Positions 36,069 through 50,406 are shown, counted from the stretch's first letter. The stretch: DNA of 64,000 bases from Xestospongia bergquistia (GCA_963965975.1 OZ014425.1:2369501-2433500); one strand, 5' to 3'. A program made the numbers and translations. The notes: generated by a model not told the origin, from the letters alone.

Positions 36069-39000
36069 ATTTTGTACAAGCCTTTTTACCTCCATTGTCT
36101 TTATTTTTGTATCAGTATGAACTTGTAATAGTTTGTACTAGAAATCTTAGACAGCATTACTTCCTTTTAGCAAGCAACGATTATTCTGCAGGGCTTTTTA
36201 GAAGAAGGAACTGTATTCCATGCAGGGAAGTCATTTGACAGTAAATCCGAGACAATGATGTTCCTCGGTACAGCCCAAGGGTAAATAAATAAATACAGTC
36301 AAGTGTCAATACTTCATGTGCGTTAGTATATCTAGCTTGACTTTAAACTTATTGTGTCTACTTTTGTATCAGTATCAGCTTGTAATGGTTTCTACTAGAA
36401 ATCTTAGACTGCATTGGTTTATTTCATTTTAGCAATCAATGTGTCAGGACTTTACTTCTGCAGGGCTGTGGAGCAAGACTGAAGAAGGAACTGTATTCCA
36501 TGCAGGGAAGTCATTTGACAGTGTTCTCTGCAGTAAATCCAAGACACTAATTTTTCTTGCTACAGCCCATGGGCCAATAAATACAGTCAGAGTATCAATA
36601 CTTCGTTTTTGTGTTAGTATATCTAGCTTGACTTTAAATTCAATGAGCTTTAGCCCTTAGTTTTAGTGCATTTGTTATCTCTAACTAAGCCTGTAATAAG
36701 TCATTTTAAAACATATATCTCACCTTTCCTTGTCTGTGTAATATATACACTTTAATAACCAGTATATTTAGTACAATGTAGCAAGTCTGAATAATATTAG
36801 TCAAGTGTTTTTAAAAGGCTTTTTACCCCCATTGTGTCTGCTTTTGTATCAGTATCAGCTTGTAAAGGTTTGTACTAGAAATCTTAGACAGCATTACTTT
36901 GTTTTAGCAACCAAAGATTCATGACTTTATTTCTACAGGGCTTTTAGCAAGATAGAAGGAGGAACCAGATTCCATTCAGCCAAATCATTTGACAGTGTTC
37001 TCTGTAGTAAATCCAAGACAATAATGTTCCTCGCTATAGCCCAAGGGCAAGGAAATACAGTCAAGTGTGTTAGTATATATAGCTTGAGTTTAAATTTAAT
37101 GAGCTTTAGCCTTTAGTTTATTGCATTTGTAGTATCACGTTGTAATAGTTTGTGCTAGAAATCTTAGACAGTATTACTTTGTTTTAGCAACCAATGAGTC
37201 ATGACTTTATTTCTGCAGGGTTGTTTAGCAAGAGAGAAGAAGAAACTGGATTCCATTCAGCCAAAACATTTTACGGTGTTCTCTGCAGTAAATCCAAGAC
37301 AATAATGTTTTTCACTATACCCTAAGGGCAAGTAAATACTGCTTGACTTTAAATAAATGAGCTTTAGCCCTTAGTTTAGTGCATCATTACTTCGTTTTAG
37401 CAACCAAAGATTCATAACATTATTTCTACAGGTCTGTTTAGCAAGATAGAAGAAGAAACCAGATTCCATTCAGCCAAATCATTTGACAGTGTTCTCTGCA
37501 ATAAATCCAAGACAATGTTCCTTGCTCTAGCCCAAGGACAAGTAAATACAGTCAAGTGTGTTAGTATATGTAGATTGACTTTAAATTCAATGAGCTTTAG
37601 CCCTTAGTTTATTGCATTTGTAGTATCACGTTGTAATAGTTTGTGCTAAAAATCTTAGACAGTATTACTTCGTTTTAGCAACCAATAAGTCATAACTTTA
37701 TTTCTGCAGGGTTGTTTAGCAAGACAGAAGAAGGAACTGGATTCCATTCAGCCAAGTCATTTGACAGTGTTCTCTGCAGTAAATCCGAGACACTAATGTT
37801 CCTTGCTACAGCCTGTGGGCAAATAAATATAGTCAGTGTATCAATACTTCATTTGTGTTAGTATATCTACCTTGACTTTAAATTCAATGAGCTTTAGCCC
37901 TTTGTTTTAGTGCAGTTGTTATCTTAACTAAGCCTGTAATAAGTCATTTTAAAACAATATGTCACCTTTTCTTGTCTCTGTAATATAAACACTTTAATAA
38001 CCGGTATATTTAGTACAATGTAGCAAGTCTGAATAATACTAGTCAAGTGTTTTTAAAAGGAACTAGATTCCATTTAGCCAAATCATTTGACATTCTTCTC
38101 TGCAGTAAATCCAAGACAATAATGTTCCTCGCTATAGCCCATGGGCAAGTAAATGCAGTCAAGTGTGTTAGTGTATATAGCTTGAGTTTAAATTCAATGA
38201 GCTTAGCCCTTAGTTTAGTGCATTTCTAGTATCACGTTGTAATAATTTGTGCTAGAAATCTTAGACAGTATTACTTTGTTTTAACAAGCAATGATTCATG
38301 ACTTTATTTCTGCAGGGTTGTTTAGCAAGACAGAAGAAGGAACAGGATTCCATTCAGCCAAGTCATTTGACAGAGTTCTCTGCAGTAAATCCAAGACACT
38401 AATGTTCCTCGCTACAGCCCATGGGCAAATAAATACAGTCAGTGTATCAATACTTCAATTGTATTAGTATATCTAGCTTGACTTTAAATTCAATGAGCTT
38501 TAGCCCTTAGTTTAGTGCATTTGTTATTTTAACTAAGCCTGTAATAAGTCATTTTAAAACATATGTCACGTTTCCTTGTCTCTGTAATATATACACTTTA
38601 ATAACCAGTATAAAAGGGTTTTTACCCCCATTGTGTCCTCTTTTGTAACAGTATCAGCTTGTAAAGGTTTGTACTAGAAATCTTATACAGCATTACTTCT
38701 TCAGTAGCAACCAATGAGTCACGACTTTGTTTCTACAGGGCTGTTTAGCAAGACAGAAGAAGGAACTGGATTCCATTCAGCCAAAACATTTGACTGTGTT
38801 CTCTGCAGTAAATCCAAGACAATAATGTTTCTCGCTATAGCCTAAGGGCAAGTAAATACAGTGAAGTGTATTAGTATATATAGCTTGACTTTAAATAAAT
38901 GAGCTTCAGCCCTTAGTTTAGTGCATCGTTACTTTGTTTTAGCAACTAAAGATTCATGACTTTATTTCTACAGGGCTGTTTAGCAAGATAGAAGAAGGAA

Positions 39001-40015
39001 CCAGATTCCATTCAGCCAAATCATTTGACAGTGTTCTCTGCAGTAAATCGAAGACAATAATGTTCCTCGCTATAACGCAAGGGCAAGTAAATACAGTGAA
39101 GGGTGTTAATATATATAGCTTGAGTTTAAATTCAATGAATTTTAGCCCTAAGTTTAGTGGATTTGTAGTATCAGCTTGCAATGGTTTGTACTAGAAATGT
39201 TAGACAGCATAACTTCATTTTGGCACCCAATCATTCACTGTTTTATTTCTAAAGGGCTGTTTAGCAAGACAGAAGAAGGAACCAGATGCATTCAGCCAAA
39301 TCATTTGACAGTGTTCTCTGCAGTAAATCCAAGGCAATAATGTCCCTCGCTATAGCCCATGGGCAAGTAAATACAGTCAAGTGTGTTAGTATATATAGCT
39401 TGAGTTTAAATTCAATGAGCTTTAGCCCTTTGTTTAGTGCATTTGTAGTATTCCGTTGTAATATTTTGTGGCAGAAATCTTAGACAGTATTACTTCATTT
39501 TACAAACCATGGAGTCATGACTTTATTTCTGCAGGGTTGTTTAGCAAGACAGAAGAAGGAACTGGATTCCATTCAGCCAGGTCATTTTACAGTGTTCTCT
39601 GCAGTAAATCCAAGACAATAATGTTCCTCGCTATAGCCTAAGGGCAAGTAAATACAGTGAAGTGTGTTAGTATATATAGCTTGACTTTAAATTCAAGGAG
39701 CTTTAGCCCTTAGTTTAGTTCATCGTTACTTCGTTTTAGCAGCCAAAGATTCATGACTTTATTTCACAGGGCTGTTTAGCAAAATAGAAGAAGGAACCAG
39801 ATTCCATTCAGCCAAATCACTTGGCAGTGTTCTCTGCAGTAAATCCAAAAAATAATGTTACTCGCTATAGCCCAAGGGCAAGTAAATACAGTGAAGTGTG
39901 TTAGTATGTATAGCTTGACTTTAAATTCAATGAGCTTTACTAAATGAAGGTGCTAAAACTGTGATATTTGTGAGTGACACAGCAATAATTATCATTAAAT
40001 ATTCTTTATTATTAG

Positions 40016-40140
40016 GTGGATTCTGATATACCTGGTATTTCAGTTGAGATCGTAGTGGAGGCATTTCAATTACTGGAAGAGCAAAAGCAGATGTAATTCT
40101 TGTACCAGCTGTTGCCGGAGGATATTATACAGTTGGAGCC
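40016..40140 (+). repeat. Second exon-like sequence type in the array (four copies)
   Basis: A block starting ggtggattctgatatacctg occurs at 40016, 40737, about 47790 and 52285. In one plus frame it reads RSGGISITGRAKADVILVPA then VAGGYYTVGASYKTK, which looks like genuine protein but is not a family I recognise. At 40140 and 47917 it is fused abruptly to the end of the 113 nt core (ggagcctcgctatagccc), while the copies at 40737 and 52285 continue into tcatataagactaaag. The shared junction shows that the fused form was itself duplicated. Confidence 0.6.
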
Positions 40141-41199
40141 TCGCTATAGCCCAAGGGCAAGTAAATACAGTCAAGGGTGTTAGTATATATAGGTTGACTT
40201 TAAATTTAATGAGCTTTAGCCCTTAGTTTAGTGCATTTGTTATCTTAACTAAGCCTGTAATAAGTCATTTTAAAACATATCTTGTCTCTGTAATATATAC
40301 ACTTTAATAACCAGTATATTTAGTACAATGTAGGAAGTATGAATAATATTAGTCAAGTGTTTTTAAAAGATTTTTAACCCCATCGTGTCTTCTTTGGTAT
40401 TAGTATCAGCTTGTAAATATTTGTACAAGAAATCTTAAACAGCATTACTTTGTTTTAGCAACGAATCATTCACAACTTTATTTCCACAGGGCTGTTTAGC
40501 AAAACAGAAGAAGGAACTAGATTCCATTCAGCCAAATCATTTGACAGTGTTCTCTGCAGTAAATCCAAAACAATAATGTTACTCGCTATAGCCCAAGGGC
40601 AAGTAAATACAGTCAAGTGTGTTAGTATGTATAGCTTGACTTTAAATTCAATGAGCTTTACTAAATGAAGGTGCTAAAACTGTGATATTTGTGAGTGACA
40701 CAGCAATAATTATCATTAAATATTCTTTATTATTAGGTGGGTTCTGATATACCTGGTATTTCAGTTGAGATCGTAGTGGAGGCATTTCAATTATTGGAAG
40801 AGCAAAAGCAGATGTATTTCTTGTACCAGCTGTTGCTGAAGGATATTATACAGTTGGAGCCTCATATAAGACTAAAGATAACATCAGTAAGCTTGTCACG
40901 ATGTGTACTAGAAATCTTAGCGTTTTTGCAACCAATGAGTACGACTTTATTTCTGCAGGGCTTTTAACCCCCATTGTGTCTTCTTTGGTATCAGTATCAG
41001 CTTGTAAACGTTTGTACTAGAAATCCTAGACAGCATTACTTCGTTTTAGCAACCAATCATTCACAACTTCATTTCTACAGGTCTGTTTACCAAAACAGAA
41101 GAAGGAACTAGTTTCCATTCAGCCAAATCATTTGACGGTGTTCTCTGCAGTAAATCCAAGACAATAATGTTCCTCACTATAGCCCAAGGGCAAGTAAAT

Positions 41200-44040
41200 A
41201 CAGTGAAGTGTTACTATATATAGCCTGAGTTTAAATTCAATGAGCTTTAGCCCTTAGTTTAGTGCATTTGTAATCACATTGTAATATTTTGTGCTAGAAA
41301 TCTTAGACAGTATTACTTTGTTTTAGCAAACATGGAGTCATGACTTTATTTTAGCAGGGTTGTTTAGCAAGACAGAAGAAGGAACTGGATTCCATTCAGC
41401 AAAATCTTTTGACAGTGTTCTCTGCAGTAAATCCGAGACAATAATGTTCCTCGCTACAACCCAAAGGCAAATAAATAGTGTCAATACTTCATGTGCATTA
41501 GTATATCTACCTTCACTTTAAATTCAATGAGCTTTATCCCTATCTACCTTGACTTTAAATTCAATGAGCTTTAGCCCTATCTACCTTGACTTAAAATTCA
41601 ATGAGCTTTAGTCTTATCTACGTTGACTTTAAATTCAATGAGCTTTAGCCCTTAGTTTAGTGCTTTTGTAGTGTCAGCTTGTAATAGTTTGTGCTAGACA
41701 GCATTACTTCGTTTTAGCAAGCAATGAATCATGACTTTATTTAGCAAGACAGAAGAAGCAACTGGATTTCATTCAGCCAAATCATTTGACAGTGTTCTCT
41801 GCAATAAATCAGAGACAATAATGTTCCTCGGTACAGCCCAAGGGTGAATAAATAAATACAGTCAAGTGTCAATACTTCATGTGCGTTAGTATATCTAGCT
41901 TGACTTTAAACTTATTGTGTCTACTTTTGTATCAGTATCAGCTTGTAGTGGTTTCTACTAGAAATCTTAGACTACATTGGTTTATTTCATTTTAGCAATC
42001 AATGTGTCAGGACTTTACTTCTGCAGGGCTGTGGAGCAAGACTGAAGAAGGAACTGTATTCCATGCAGGGAAGTCATTTGACAGTGTTCTCTGCAGTAAA
42101 TCCAAGACACTAACTTTTCTTGCTACAGCCCATGGGCCAATAAATACAGTCAGAGTATCAATACTTCGTTTGTGTTAGTATATCTAGCTTGACTTTAAAT
42201 TCAATGAGCTTTAGCCCTTAGTTTTAGTGCATTTGTTATCTCTAACTAAGCCTGTAATAAGTCATTTTAAAACATATATCTCACCTTTCCTTGTCTGTGT
42301 AATATATACACTTTAATAACCAGTATATTTAGTACAATGTAGCAAGTCTGAATAATATTAGTCAAGTGTTTTTAAAAGGCTTTTTACCCCCATTGTGTCT
42401 GCTTTTGTATCAGTATCAGCTTGTAAAGGTTTGTACTAGAAATCTTAGACAGCATTACTTCGTTTTAGCAACCAAAGATTCATGACTTTATTTCTACAGG
42501 GCTTTTAGCAAGATATAAGGAGGAACCAGATTCCATTCAGCCAAATCATTTGACAGTGTTCTCTGTAGTAAATCCAAGACAATAATATTCCTCGCTATAG
42601 CCCAAGGGCAAGTAAATACAGTCAAGTGTGTTAGTATATATAGCCTGAGTTTAAATTCAATGAGCTTTAGCCCTTAGTTTAGTGCATTTGTAATCACGTT
42701 GTAATATTTTGTGCTAGAAATCTTAGACAGTATTACTTTGTTTTAGCAAACATGGAGTCATGACTTTATTTTAGCAGGGTTGTTTAGCAAGACAGAAGAA
42801 GGAACTGGATTCCATTCAGCAAAATCTTTTGACAGTGTTCTCTGCAGTAAATCCGAGACAATAATGTTCCTCGCTACAACCCAAAGGCAAACAAATAGTG
42901 TCAATACTTCATGTGCATTAGTATATCTACCTTCACTTTAAATTCAATGAGCTTTATCCCTATCTACCTTGACTTTAAATTCAATGAGCTTTAGCCCTAT
43001 CTACCTTGACTTAAAATTCAATGAGCTTTAGTCTTATCTACGTTGACTTTAAACTCAATGAGCTTTAGCCCTTAGTTTAGTGCTTTTGTAGTGTCAGCTT
43101 GTAATAGTTTGTGCTAGACAGCATTACTTCGTTTTAGCAAGCAATGAATCATGACTTTATTTAGCAAGACAGAAGAAGGAACTGGATTTCATTCAGCCAA
43201 ATCATTTGACAGTGTTCTCTGCAATAAATCAGAGACAATAATGTTCCTCGGTACAGCCCAAGGGTGAATAAATAAATACAGTCAAGTGTCAATACTTCAT
43301 GTGCGTTAGTATATCTAGCTTGACTTTAAACTTATTGTGTCTACTTTTGTATCAGTATCAGCTTGTAGTGGTTTCTACTAGAAATCTTAGACTACATTGG
43401 TTTATTTCATTTTAGCAATCAATGTGTCAGGACTATACTTCTGCAGGGCTGTGGAGCAAGACTGAAGAAGGAACTGTATTCCATGCAGGGAAGTCATTTG
43501 ACAGTGTTCTCTGCAGTAAATCCAAGACACTAATTTTTCTTGCTACAGCCCATGGGCCAATAAATACAGTCAGAGTATCAATACTTCGTTTGTGTTAGTA
43601 TATCTAGCTTGACTTTAAATTCAATGAGCTTTAGCCCTTAGTTTTAGTGCATTTGTTATCTCTAACTAAGCCTGTAATATATCTCACCTTTCCTTGTCTG
43701 TGTAATATATACACTTTAATAACCAGTATATTTAGTACAATGTAGCAAGTCTGAATAATATTAGTCAAGTGTTTTTAAAAGGCTTTTTACCCCCATTGTG
43801 TCTGCTTTTGTATCAGTATCAGCTTGTAAAGGTTTGTACTAGAAATCTTAGACAGCATTACTTCGTTTTAGCAACCAAAGATTCATGACTTTATTTCTAC
43901 AGGGCTTTTAGCAAGATAGAAGGAGGAACCAGATTCCATTCAGCCAAATCATTTGACAGTGTTCTCTGTAGTAAATCCAAGACAATAATGTTCCTCGCTA
44001 TAGCCCAAGGGCAAGTAAATACAGTCAAGTGTGTTAGTAT
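41200..44040. repeat. 1.42 kb tandem duplication within the array
   Basis: About 41200-42620 and 42620-44040 repeat with an offset near 1420 bp and very few differences, for example ttagcagggt at 41351 and 42771. Larger blocks at 36.3-40.6 kb and 43.4-48.4 kb also correspond in order, so the array has higher-order structure. Confidence 0.8.
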
Positions 44041-47000
44041 ATATAGCTTGAGTTTAAATTTAATGAGCCTTTAGTTTATAGCATTTGTAGTATCACATTG
44101 TAATAGTTGTGCTAGAAATCTTAGACAGTATTACTTTGTTTTAGCAACCAATGAGTCATGACTTTATTTCTGCAGGGTTGTTTAGCAAGAGAGAAGAAGA
44201 AACTGGATTCCATTCAGCCAAAACTTTTTACGGTGTTCTCTGCAGTAAATCCAAGACAATAATGTTTTTCGCTATAGCCTAAGGGCAAGTAAATACTGTA
44301 AAGTGTATTAGTATATATAGCTTGACTTTAAATAAATGAGCTTTAGCCCTTAGTTTAGTGCATCGTTACTCCGTTTTAGCAACCAAAGATTCATAACTTT
44401 ATTTCTACAGGGCTGTTTAGCAAGATAGAAGAAGAAACCAGATTCCATTCAGCCAAATCATTTGACAGTGTTCTCTGCAATAAATCCAAGACAATGTTCC
44501 TTGCTCTAGCCCAAGGGCAAGTAAATACAGTCAAATGTGTTAGTATATGTAGATTCAATGAGCTTTAGCCCTTAGTTTATTGCATTTGTAGTATCACGTT
44601 GTAATAGTTTGTGCTAAAAATCTTAGACAGTATTACTTCGTTTTAGCAACCAATGAGCAAGATAGAAGAAGGAACTGGATTCCATTCAGCCAAGTCATTT
44701 GACAGTGTTCTCTGCAGTAAATCCGAGACACTAATGTTCCTTGCTACACCCCGTGGGCAAATAAATATAGTCAGTGTATCAATACTTCATTTGTGTTAGT
44801 ATATCTACCTTGACTTTAAATTCAATGAGCTTTAGCCCTTTGTTTTAGTGCAGTTGTTATCTTAACTAAGCCTGTAATAAGTCATTTTAAAACAATATGT
44901 CACCTTTTCTTGTCTCTGTAATATATACACTTTAATAACCGGTATATTTAGTACAATGTAGCAAGTCTGAATAATATTAGTCAAGTGTTTTTAAAAGAAG
45001 CTAGATTCCATTCAGCCAAATCATTTGACATTCTTCTCTGCAGTAAATGCAAGACAATAATGTTCCTTGCTATAGCCCATGGGGAAGTAAATGCAGTCAA
45101 GTGTGTTAGTGTATATAGCTTGAGTTTAAATTCAATGAGCTTTAGCCCTTAGTTTAGTGCATTTCTAGTATCACGTTGTAATAATTTGTGCTAGAAATCT
45201 TAGACAGTATTACTTTGTTTTAGCAAGCAATGAGTCATGACTTTATTTCTGCAGGGTTGTTTAGCAAGACAGAAGAAGGAACAGGATTCCATTCAGCCAA
45301 GTCATTTGACAGTGTTCTCTGCAGTAAATCCAAGACACTAATGTTCCTCGCTACAGCCCATGGGCAAATATCTAGCTTGACTTTAAATTCAATGAGCTTT
45401 AGCCCTTAGTTTAGTGCATTTGTTATCTTAACTAAGCCTGTAATAAGTCATTTTAAAACATATGTCACATTTCCTTGTCTCTGTAATATATACACTTTAA
45501 TAACCAGTATAAAAGGGTTTTTATCCCCATTGTGTCTTCTTTCGTAACAGTATCAGCTTGTAAAGGTTTGTACTAGAAATCTTATACAGCATTACTTCTT
45601 CAGTAGCAACCAATGAGTCACGACTTTGTTTCTACAGGGCTGTTTAGCAAGATAGAAGAAGGAACCAGATTCCATTCAGCCAAATCATTTGACAGTGTTC
45701 TCTGCAGTAAATCCAAGACAATAATGTTCCTCGCTATAACGCAAGGGCAAGTAAATACAGTGAAGAGTGTTAGTATATATAGCTTGAGTTTAAATTCAAT
45801 GAATTTTAGCCCTAAGTTTAGTGGATTTGTAGTATCAGCTTGCAATGGTTTGTACTAGAAATGTTAGACAGCATAACTTCATTTTGGCACCCAATCATTC
45901 ACTGTTTTATTTCTACAGGGCAAGACAGAAGAAGAAACCAGATGCATTCAACCAAATCATTTGACAGTGTTCTCTGCAGTAAATCCAAGACAATAATGTC
46001 CCTCGCTATAGCCCATGGGCAAGTAAATACAGTCAAGTGTGTTAGTATATATAGCTTGAGTTTAAATTCAATGAGCTTTAGCCCTTTGTTTAGTGCATTT
46101 GTAGTATTCCGTTGTAATATTTTGTGGCAGAAATCGTAGACAGTATTACTTCATTTTACAAACCATGGAGTCATGACTTTATTTCTGCAGGGTTGTTTAG
46201 CAAGACAGAAGAAGGAACTGGATTCCATTCAGCCAGGTCATTTTACAGTGTTCTCTGCTGTAAATCTAAGACAATAATGTTCCTCGCTATAGCCCAAGGG
46301 CAAGTAAATACAGTCAAGTGTGTTAGTGCATCGTTACTTCGTTTTAGCAACCAAAGATTCATGACTTTATTTCTACAGGGCTGTTTAGCAAGATAGAAGA
46401 AGAAACCAGATTCCATTTAGCCAAATCATTTGACAGTGTTCTCTGCAGTAAATCCAAGACAATAATGTTCCTCGCTATAGCCTAAGGGCAAGTAAATACA
46501 GTGAAGTGTGTTAGTATATATAGCTTGACTTTAAATTCAAGGAGCTTTAGCCCTTAGTTTATTGCATTTGTAGTGTCACGTTGTAATAGTTTGTGCTAGA
46601 AACCTTAGACAGTATTACTTTGTTTTAGCAACCAATGAGTCATAACTTTATTTCTGCAGGGTTGTTTAGCAAGAGAGAAAAAGGAACTGGATTCCATTAA
46701 GCCAAAATATTTGACGGTGTTCTCCGCAGTAAATCCAAGACAATAATGTTTCTCGCTATAGCCAAAGGGCAAGTAAGTACTGTGAAGTGTATTAGTATAT
46801 ATAGCTTGACTTTAAATAAATGAGCTTTAGCCCTTAGTTTAGTGCATTGTTACTTTGTTTTAGCCAAAGGGCAAGTAAATACAGTGCTTGACTGTAAACT
46901 CAATGAGCTTTAGTCCTTAGTTTAGTCCATTTGTAGTATGAACTTGTAATATTTTGTACTAGAAATCTTAGATAGGATTACTTCGTTTTAGCAACCAATC

Positions 47001-49781
47001 ATTCACGACTTTATATTTACAGGGCTGTTTAGCAAGACAGAAGTAGGAACCACATTCCATTCAGCCAAATCATTTGACAGTGTTCTCTGCAGTAAATCCA
47101 AGACAATAATGTTCCTCGCTATAGCCCAAGGGCAAGTAAATACAGTCAAGTGTGTTAGTGTATATAGCTTGAGTTTAAATTCAATGAGCTTTAGCCCTTT
47201 GTTTAGTGCATTTGTAGTATCAGCTTGTAATGGTTTGTACTGGAAATGTTAGACAGCATTACTTCATTTTAGCATCCAATCATTCACGACTTTATTTCTA
47301 CAGGACTGTTTAGCAAGACAGAAGAAGGAACCAGATTCCATTCAGCCAAGTCATTTGACAGTGTTCTCTGCAGTAAATCCAAGACAATAATCTTCCTCGC
47401 TATAGCCCAAGGGCAAGTAAATACAGTAAAGTGTGTTAGTATATATAGCTTGACTTTAAATTCAATGAGCTTTAGCCCTTTGTTTAGTTCATCGTTACTT
47501 CGTTTTAGCAGCCAAAGATTCATGACTTTATTTCTACAGGGCTGTTTAGCAAAATAGAAGAAGGAACCAGATTCCATTCAGCCAAATCATTTGACAGTGT
47601 TCTCTGCAGTAAATCCAAAACAATAATGTTACTCGCTATAGCCCAAGGGCAAGTAAATACAGTGAAGTGTGTTAGTATGTATAGCTTGACTTTAAATTCA
47701 ATGAGCTTTACTAAATGAAGGTGCTAAAACTGTGATATTTGTGAGTGACACAGCAATAATTATCATTAAATATTTTATCTTTATTATTAAGTGGGTTCTG
47801 AGATACCTGGTATTTCAGTTGAGATCATAGAGGAGGCATTTCAATTACTGGAAGAGCAAAAGCAGATGTAATTCTTGTACCAGCTGTTGCCGGAGGATAT
47901 TATACAGTTGGAGCCTCGCTATAGCCCAAGGGCAAGTAAATACAGTCAAGGGTGTTAGTATATATAGGTTGACTTTAAATTTAATGAGCTTTAGCCCTTA
48001 GTTTAGTGCATTTGTTATCTTAACTAAGCCTGTAATAAGTCATTTTAAAACATATATGTCACCTATCCTTGTCTCTGTAATATATACACTTTAATAACCA
48101 GTATATTTAGTACAATGTAGCAAGTATGAATAATATTAGTCAAGTGTTTTTAAAAGATTTTTACCCCCATCGTGTCTTCTTTGGTATTAGTATCAGCTTG
48201 TAAATGTTTGTACAAGAAATCTTAAACAGCATTACTTTATTTTAGCAACGAATCATTCACAACTTTATTTCCACAGGGCTGTTTAGCAAAACAGAAGAAG
48301 GAACTAGATTCCATTCAGCCAAGTCACTTGACAGTGTTCTCTGCAGTAAATCCAAGAGAATAATGTTCCTTGCTATAGCCCAAGGGCAAGTAAATACAGT
48401 CAAGTGTGTTAGTATATATAGCTTGACTTTAAATTCAAATTCAATGAGCTTTAGCCCTTAGTTCAGCGCATCGTTACTTCGTTTTAGCAACCAAAGATTC
48501 ATGACTTTCTTTCTACAGGGCTGTTTAGCAAGATAGAAGAAGGAACCAGATTCCATCCAGCCAAATCATTTGACAGTGTTCTCTGCAGTAAATCCGAGAC
48601 ACTAATGTTCCACGCTACAGCCCATTAGGAAATAAATACAGTCAGTGTATCAATACTTCATTTGTGTTAGTATATCTAGCTTGACTTTAAATTTAATGAG
48701 CTTTAGTCCTTAGTTTTAGTGCATTTGTTATCTTAACTAAGCCTGTAATAAGTCATTTTAAAACATATGTCACGTTTCCTTGTCTCTGTAATATATACAC
48801 TTTAATAACCAGTATAAAAGGCTTTTTACCCCCATTGTGTCTTCTTTGGTTTCAGTATCAGCTTGTAAAGGTTTGTACTAGAAATCTTAGACAGCATTAC
48901 TTCTTTAGTAGCAAATGGGTCAGGACATTACTTCTGCAGGGCTGTTTAGCAAGACAGAAGAAGGAACTGGATTCCATGCAGCCAAGTCATTTGACTGTCT
49001 CCTGTGTAGTAAACGCTACAACGAAAGGGAAAGACAGTAGTAACAAATACGTTTACGTAAGTAGTACTCCATGTGAGTTAGTACATGTAGCTTAATTTCA
49101 AATTCAGTCAGACACACAAAAACTAACCCTGTCATTTGAAAACATATCTGACTGTTTCTTTTTTCTCTAATATATACTTTAGTAACCAGTATATTTAGTG
49201 CAATGTAGGAAATCTGAATAATATTAGTAAAGTGTATTTGAAAGGCTTTTTACTCCCATTGTGTCATTGTTCCATTGTGCATTAGTATATCTAGCTTGAC
49301 TTTAAATTCAATGAGCTTTAGCCCTTAGTTTTAGTGCATTTGTTATCTTAACTAAACCTGTAATATGTCATTTTATAATGTAATACCGCACCTATAACCA
49401 GTATATTTAGTACAATATAGGAAGTCTGAATAATATTAATCAAGTGTTTTTAAAAGGCTTTTTTTCCCCCATTGTGACTGCTTTGGTATCAGTATCAGCT
49501 TGAAAAGGTTTGTACTAGAAATGGAAAGATAGTAGTAACAAATACAGTCAGAGAAGCAGTACTCCATGTGCTGTAGTATATGTAGCATGACTTTTAAATT
49601 CAGTGAGCTTTAGTCCTTAGTTTTAGTGCATTTGTTATCTTAACTAAGCCTATTGTAAGTCTTTTTGAAATATAATATCTCACTAGTCCTTTTCTCTGTA
49701 ATATAAAGACTTTAGTAACCAATATATTTTGTACAATGTAGCAAGTCTCAATAAAATTAGTCGAATGTTTTTATTTAGTAC

Positions 49782-50406
49782 TAGCCTCGTACCCAGACTT
49801 TCGCGGTAGAAAAGAGCCTGGTCATTACTGCTTGCGCATGCACATAATTATTGACATCATAATGACACATTTTAAATTAAATGACGAATTGATGGGTCGG
49901 GTTTATATTGATGACGTTTTTTTCACTACACGAGTTTAAGCACGAGTTTGTCAGTAATGCAGAGATTTATTTAGTGGAAGCCGAAAGAGGAAAGAGCAAC
50001 AAATTTGTTCAGTGCTGTTGGAATGTGAAATAATTGGGGTTCGTGAATAACTGCTTTACTTGATGTTATTGTTTCTGGACATGATATGATAGTCTCTCTT
50101 CATATATTTTTATGAAGTGCAAACTTCGAATTGTGTCTCAAGAGAAATCTGTTGTAGACCTAGAGGAATTCAAGCAGTTGGTTCATAACCTAGCTTGTAA
50201 TCCATCATGAAAGGGAGGATTTTGAAACACAAACTCTTTCCAAAACCAGTTGGTAACCACACGAAGACATCTTTTCTGTTATGTATAGCTACAATAGAAA
50301 AGATCTGCTCTTTTTTAAAAGATAGATTTGGCTTTCCTAGCTGATTTATAGCATATAATAGAGCAGCAGAAAAGTTACTACAAGTAGCTATCACCAATAA
50401 TCTAAA
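49782..50406. mobile_element. TAGCCTCGTACCCAG-type TIR element carrying a helicase fragment (right end missing)
   Basis: It begins at tagcctcgtacccagact directly after atttagtac. The inner sequence matches, in reverse orientation, the complete elements at 57257-57746 and 59852-60410. Array sequence resumes near 50410 without a right terminal repeat. Confidence 0.7.
50170..50397 (-). pseudogene. RecQ-like DNA helicase fragment (motif I region)
   Basis: The 75-codon frame includes LSFKKEQIFSIVAIHNRKDV, then FVWLPTGFGKSLCFKILPFM. LPTGFGKS is a Walker A motif of the RecQ type, where the lysine and serine bind ATP phosphates, and the preceding KKEQ fits the Q-motif region. Only this short N-terminal piece of a helicase domain is present, without DEAH or later motifs. 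It lies inside a TIR element and equivalent pieces occur in three other copies, so it looks like a captured or relict gene fragment and not a working helicase. Confidence 0.75.

Noticed and set aside
46191-46303. Core read as an ankyrin-like or PARP-like piece (TIMFLAIAQGQVNTVK)
   Set aside because: The likeness is limited to a few residues and does not carry the defining motif of either family.
47284-47577. 97-codon minus-strand ORF, and similar ones at 38954, 45618, 52941, 5515 and 50458
   Set aside because: They are reverse-strand readings of the 113 nt cores. Splice-like edges and unit polarity favour the plus strand, and no known motif appears.
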